64,000 bases of DNA from Aradus depressus. Lineage: Eukaryota > Arthropoda > Insecta > Hemiptera > Aradidae. The stretch's first letter is position 1; the number at the start of each line of letters is the position of its first letter. The notes under the pieces are model-generated. The model worked only from the letters and a program-made list of their open reading frames with translations. It was not told the origin of the DNA and searched no databases. Below, piece after piece: positions 60,327 to 64,000 of the stretch. The position numbers and the translations under genes are program-made. The stretch lies in the NCBI GenBank assembly GCA_963662175.1, contig OY759214.1:103006115-103070114 (forward strand), in the 5' to 3' direction.

Positions 60327-62506
60327 TTAATAATCAGCTGATGAGATTATTAGTTGAAAATATCCAATCATGTACTTAACACAATCATAACAGTGAAAAC
60401 AACTTAATCTGTTACACTTTATGTACAAAGGGTTTTCTTTTGTCCAAACTAATTGATGAACCTGTAATGTTCCCTTAAAAGCTTTGATATCATTAGGAAT
60501 CTTTAAACTGTTGGCCATTGAAGATATCTCATCTGAGCTTACACGAATCAGCTGTATTGATCTAATTCGTTCTTCAAGTTCGCCTAATAATGAATTCATA
60601 TCATGAAGGTCCTTTCCTTCGGCTACCAATCGATCAGCAGTTCTTTTTATTGTCCCCCCAACACCATCAGGGGCACCTTTGCCCAGTCTCATGGTAATTC
60701 CATGTTGCTCGTTTAAGTTTATTAAACCTCTGTGGTAAGTGGATGCCAAAAATATGAAATAACGTTTTATTTCGATATTGCGTAGACGGACCATCTGATA
60801 AAAAGTGTATTGCTTCAGGGTTAGGCACCAATTCTTCAATTGCTGTAAAAATAGGCTGGAGGTGGGCCCACACTGCCAAAGGACCATGGTCCATATTTTC
60901 TGAGAGAGTGCAGTATGATTTAGCACGAAGGACCCCTGACCGCTTATAATATACTACAACAGTATGTAGTGAAATTTGCAAACGACTGCCTCCAAAGTGA
61001 AACGATTGAATTTCGGATCCAAATTTGGTGCAGTAATTCTCACTATAGTCCATATGAATCAATAGTTCATTCTTTGCCAAAATATTTTTAATATATTTGA
61101 ATGACGAATATTGGTGAATGATATTCCCTTGGTGTTTTAAGTAAGTCTTCATTTGTTTCTCCATGACATCCATAGCATCGCCAACAGTACACGTTAACCT
61201 TTCCTTAGTAACTTTCTTTACCGATTTAATTTTTTTGTTTTTTTATCAAGATATTCTGTTTTTTTTTAAAACCACTGTGGATACTCAATATTCATTTCAA
61301 AGTCAACTTCATTCAAATATGGAAATTGATTTTCTTTGCAGTTAAGGCAAACACGGTGTAAGCACAAAACCTTTGATGTATCACAACATAAGTAGCTCGC
61401 TAGCTCAGTTGGCTTCTTTTTGTCTATAATTTGATTTTGGTAAAGTGCCAAGGTCAGCAACTCAATGTTAGCGTGAATCTTACATTGGCAAGTGTCTTGA
61501 AAGCGCAAGTCTGGAATTTTTACCCAAAAGGGCCGGAATCGGCAGAATGAAGAGTAACTCAGGTTGTAACCTGACGTTTTACAAAATCTAGCATGCAAGT
61601 TTTGCATAGAATCAGTCAAAATTCTTTTTTGCTTTTTGAGTTTTTTTTAATGTGACAGTCATTTTTTCCTGGACATACTCGACTCACGTCATCTTCTTCA
61701 AAAAACTTGATAACATCGGTTTCTATCAAATTTCTAACAGATTGAAAGGATTTTGTTCTTCGACTATCATTTGTTAAACGTTTGCCTGCATACAAGATGT
61801 ATTTTGAGAGAAAAAAAATTGCATTTAGATAACAACTTGTAGCGTTTTATTATTTTCCCATCTCCAATTATATGGTTTTTTAAAATAAGTTTTTCTTTGT
61901 TACTGCTGGATTTATTACTCTTTATAAGCTGCCTTCGTAACACTTCTCCAAATATGAGTTTCCCCCCTCACTTCTCTCAATTTACTATCAGATTCTGGCT
62001 GGTTAAGTAGTTTACCAATTTTAGTTGAGGGGGTGTCTTTATTGTTTGGTAGAGTGTTGGAATGTTTGTTTCGGTAAATTCCTTTTCTTAATGTTTCCAG
62101 TCTAGTCCTGTTCTGCCTATAATCGTATATTGCGTCTTATTATTATACTACGGTCTCGACGTATTTGTTTTCGTTCATAGCCCTTTCTGTAAGACGGCAA
62201 ACTAGAGTTACTAGCAGAAGATTCTTCTAAATTTAAAACAGGATATTCTTGTAAACTTGAGGTTTTCTTTAGGCACCTGTACCTTTTCGAATTTACCCTC
62301 CATTCCTTTTTTTTAAGGCTGTGTTCTCTTTCGCTCATTTCGCTTACTAGGTTTACTGTTTTATTTTGTCGTTGTCGCTGATACTTCAAAATTTGTTTTT
62401 GTCGCTCAGCGGCACGAAGGATAGGATCGTTTTTTATTTTTTGGTACCGTTTTCTTTCGGCCTCCCTTTTTTGGGCCTTCCTCTTGTCCAAGTTGGTTCT
62501 GGCCAT
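60327..62506 (-). pseudogene. transposase-like protein of the 4-kb DNA transposon (broken)
   Basis: The start is MARTNLDKRKAQKREAERKR at 62506, a basic coiled-coil region to 62117. Then come a cysteine-rich part (61266-61619: CQCKIHAN, CCDTSKVLCLHRVCLNC) and the core: HMDYSENYCTKFGSEIQSFH, HFLSDGPSTQYRNKT, and GKGAPDGVGGTIKRTADR. The spaced acidic residues fit a DDE/D catalytic core. I recall similar proteins with an HGKG-DGVGG motif in arthropod and cnidarian genomes, but the superfamily is uncertain. Frame breaks near 62110, 61640, 61260 and 60700 inactivate it. Confidence 0.72.
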
Positions 62507-62652
62507 TCTTGCTATCTTAAAAAAACAGGAAAAATATGTCATGATACCCGTATTTTCAGTATTACAACATTATTATTTATTGTTTAATTATTACTTTTTA
62601 TATATTTATTATATAATATAATAACAAAACAACATACATAATAAATAAAACA

Positions 62653-62662
62653 TATAATAATA
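62653..62662. repeat. target-site duplication of SINE-1 copy 5 (left)
   Basis: TATAATAATA, repeated at 63008-63017. The AT-rich context lowers its weight. Confidence 0.6.
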
Positions 62663-63007
62663 GAGGGCGCCGGTAGCTGAGTGGTATGCGTGCTTGACTT
62701 CTGAGCTGAAGGTCGTGGGTTCGTAGCCCGACCGAGGCCCTTAGTTTATTTTATCTGGGAGGTAAAATAAACTTAAGCACGCCGTCCTTCGGATGGGACG
62801 TTAAGCGATGGTCCCGAGCCTGTACGATGTCAGGTACTCGTTAAAGATCCCTACCCTAGCGAATAAAAATTTAGGGTAGGCAAAATTTAGGACTCCCACA
62901 GTAGAGTCGGGCTCATGTCCACCAGAGTGACGAAAGAGCGCTCTGGTAGTAGGCGATATGACCTCGTTGTTAAAGCCCGGGCATGAGTCATAAAACCTAA
63001 CCTAACC
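62663..63007 (+). repeat. SINE-1 copy 5, full length (345 bp)
   Basis: The best-preserved copy: head GAGGGCGCCGGTAGCTGAG with box A, box B-like GGTTCGTAGCCC, body CCGTCCTTCGGATGGGACGT and TCGTTAAAGATCCC, and tail GGGCATGAGTCATAA followed by three CCTAA-type repeats. It is inserted in the 5' untranslated part of the 4-kb DNA transposon. Confidence 0.88.
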
Positions 63008-63065
63008 TATAATAATATAATATAAAATAATTACATTATTATTTATTATATATTAATTGTATAAT

Positions 63066-63680
63066 TGTCATTTTCCTGCTAAGTGCGTCATTTACCTGTC
63101 ACTTAAAAACCAGGAAAATGACGGACAGGAAAATGACGATTTTAAAGAAAACATAAATTTTTTACTTTAATTCGCTTATTAGTTAATGTTATTATAATAT
63201 ATTCTTAAACTAGACACACAAACACAATTAAATCATGCACTAACCAAAAATAAAGTAAATTTATTATATTTAAAAATAAGTCCAGGAAAATGACGAATTA
63301 AAAACTTACGCTACAGTATTCAGGCACTGACAGGAGCGTGGAGAAAACTGTTCAGCTGCGTTACCAAGACTGACGGATTGAATCATTGGCCATGGTCAAG
63401 CAGTGTTACCACAAGCTAACCCACCGGGACAAGCTAAATATCCCTCCTCACTACAACAGGTTTTGCTAAAGGACAGGAAAATGACTGAAACCGATGTGAC
63501 GAAATTATTAACTGCATTGCATGAAATGCTTTAATGCTTAAAATTTCGGAGTAGATAATTTATAAAGCTTAAATTAAGACAAATCCAAAAAGGTGTATGA
63601 TCGATGTTAATAGTGAAATAGCGTCTCGTGGTAAGTTGGTGAATCAGGATAAGTAGGGTGTGGGACAGACAGGAAAATGA
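63066..63680. repeat. subterminal repeats, right cluster
   Basis: CAGGAAAATGAC at about 63110, 63125, 63283, 63473 and 63671, plus a reverse copy GTCATTTTCCTG at 63068. Less dense than the left cluster. Confidence 0.8.
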
Positions 63681-64000
63681 CAAATTCAGCATTTTTCAAC
63701 TTTAAAACATTTTTCAAAAATAATAACTTATAATTAGAATTAAATACTATGCATGGTTTTTATAGCCAAACCCCATTTAAAGCCATGAAAAAACTCCAGA
63801 ATGACAGGTAAAGTATTTCAGAAGTTATGAGGATGGGACACAAAATTCCGATTTTTTTTGAGAATGACCCAAGTATATGCTGTTATGGGGTGAGGATGGA
63901 AATTTATTTCTTAGTTTTATTTTCTAAAATTCAATTTATTAATATGTTATTTCTTAATGTGCTTCATTCTCATTTTATTCAACATTTCCTTTCTATCGAT

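Larger units (their letters stand above)
59867..63870 (-). mobile_element. 4.0-kb DNA transposon with subterminal CAGGAAAATGA repeats
   Basis: The ends are inverted repeats: GGGTCATTCTCAAAAAAA at 59867, and the same on the minus strand from 63870. Similarity continues for about 30 bp (GGAATTT). A 4-bp AAGT duplication flanks them. At least six CAGGAAAATGA repeats lie at 60047-60160, and six more at 63066-63680. The minus strand encodes a large, broken transposase-like protein. Four-base duplications fit the Sola superfamily, but I cannot confirm that. A SINE is inserted at 62663-63007. Confidence 0.8.

Overview
The window is eukaryotic repeat DNA, most likely from an insect or another arthropod. 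It is AT-rich. I can recognise no host gene, intact tRNA gene or rRNA in it. Almost everything assignable is transposable-element sequence: non-LTR retrotransposons of the R1, jockey and I-like (RNase H-bearing) types, Ty3/gypsy-like LTR elements, two DNA transposons, a tRNA-headed SINE family and several satellites. One SINE ends in short CCTAA repeats, the insect telomere motif. The species cannot be named from this. Labels such as NL-A or LTR-1 are working names used only here.

Layout. 1-1122: 3' end of a plus-strand LTR-1 copy. 1200-3378: minisatellites around an RTE-type non-LTR fragment. 5639-14275 (minus): a decayed NL-B element, split by a nearly intact R1-type element NL-C (6625-10975, 17-bp target-site duplication). 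14276-21037: two LTR-2 copies joined head to head; one carries an 18-nt tRNA-Lys-type primer binding site, the other encodes a coiled-coil Gag and a G-patch/aspartic-protease protein. 21038-25789 (minus): a decayed Ty3/gypsy element LTR-3. 25790-27450: two tandem SINEs and two RT fragments. 27640-37615 (minus): jockey-type element NL-E, interrupted by a 5'-truncated R1-type copy (NL-D, 34318-35119) and by a chimeric NL-A/NL-B element (28023-34103) with two intact ORFs. 37616-38240: gypsy gag fragment. 38266-38775: 57-bp satellite. 39272-40974: internally deleted pogo/Tigger-like transposon. 42703-43234: 14 exact 38-bp units, each with a hairpin core. 43690-47830 (minus): jockey-type NL-F. 47957-59050: a 96-bp tandem array into which LTR-1 copy 2 (48150-57647) and a gypsy pol fragment are inserted; LTR-1 itself contains an NL-A copy (53066-57551). 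59867-63870: a 4-kb DNA transposon with terminal inverted repeats, an AAGT duplication and many CAGGAAAATGA repeats.

The elements interact by nesting rather than as operons. Target-site duplications give the order of events in several places: NL-A went into LTR-1, which went into the 96-bp array; the NL-A/NL-B chimera and NL-D went into NL-E; NL-C went into NL-B. The most interesting objects are the NL-A/NL-B chimera (one duplication flanks a 5' half from one family and a 3' half from another), the LTR-1 family (coiled-coil Gag-like protein but no pol), the LTR-2 G-patch/protease protein, and the 4-kb DNA transposon.
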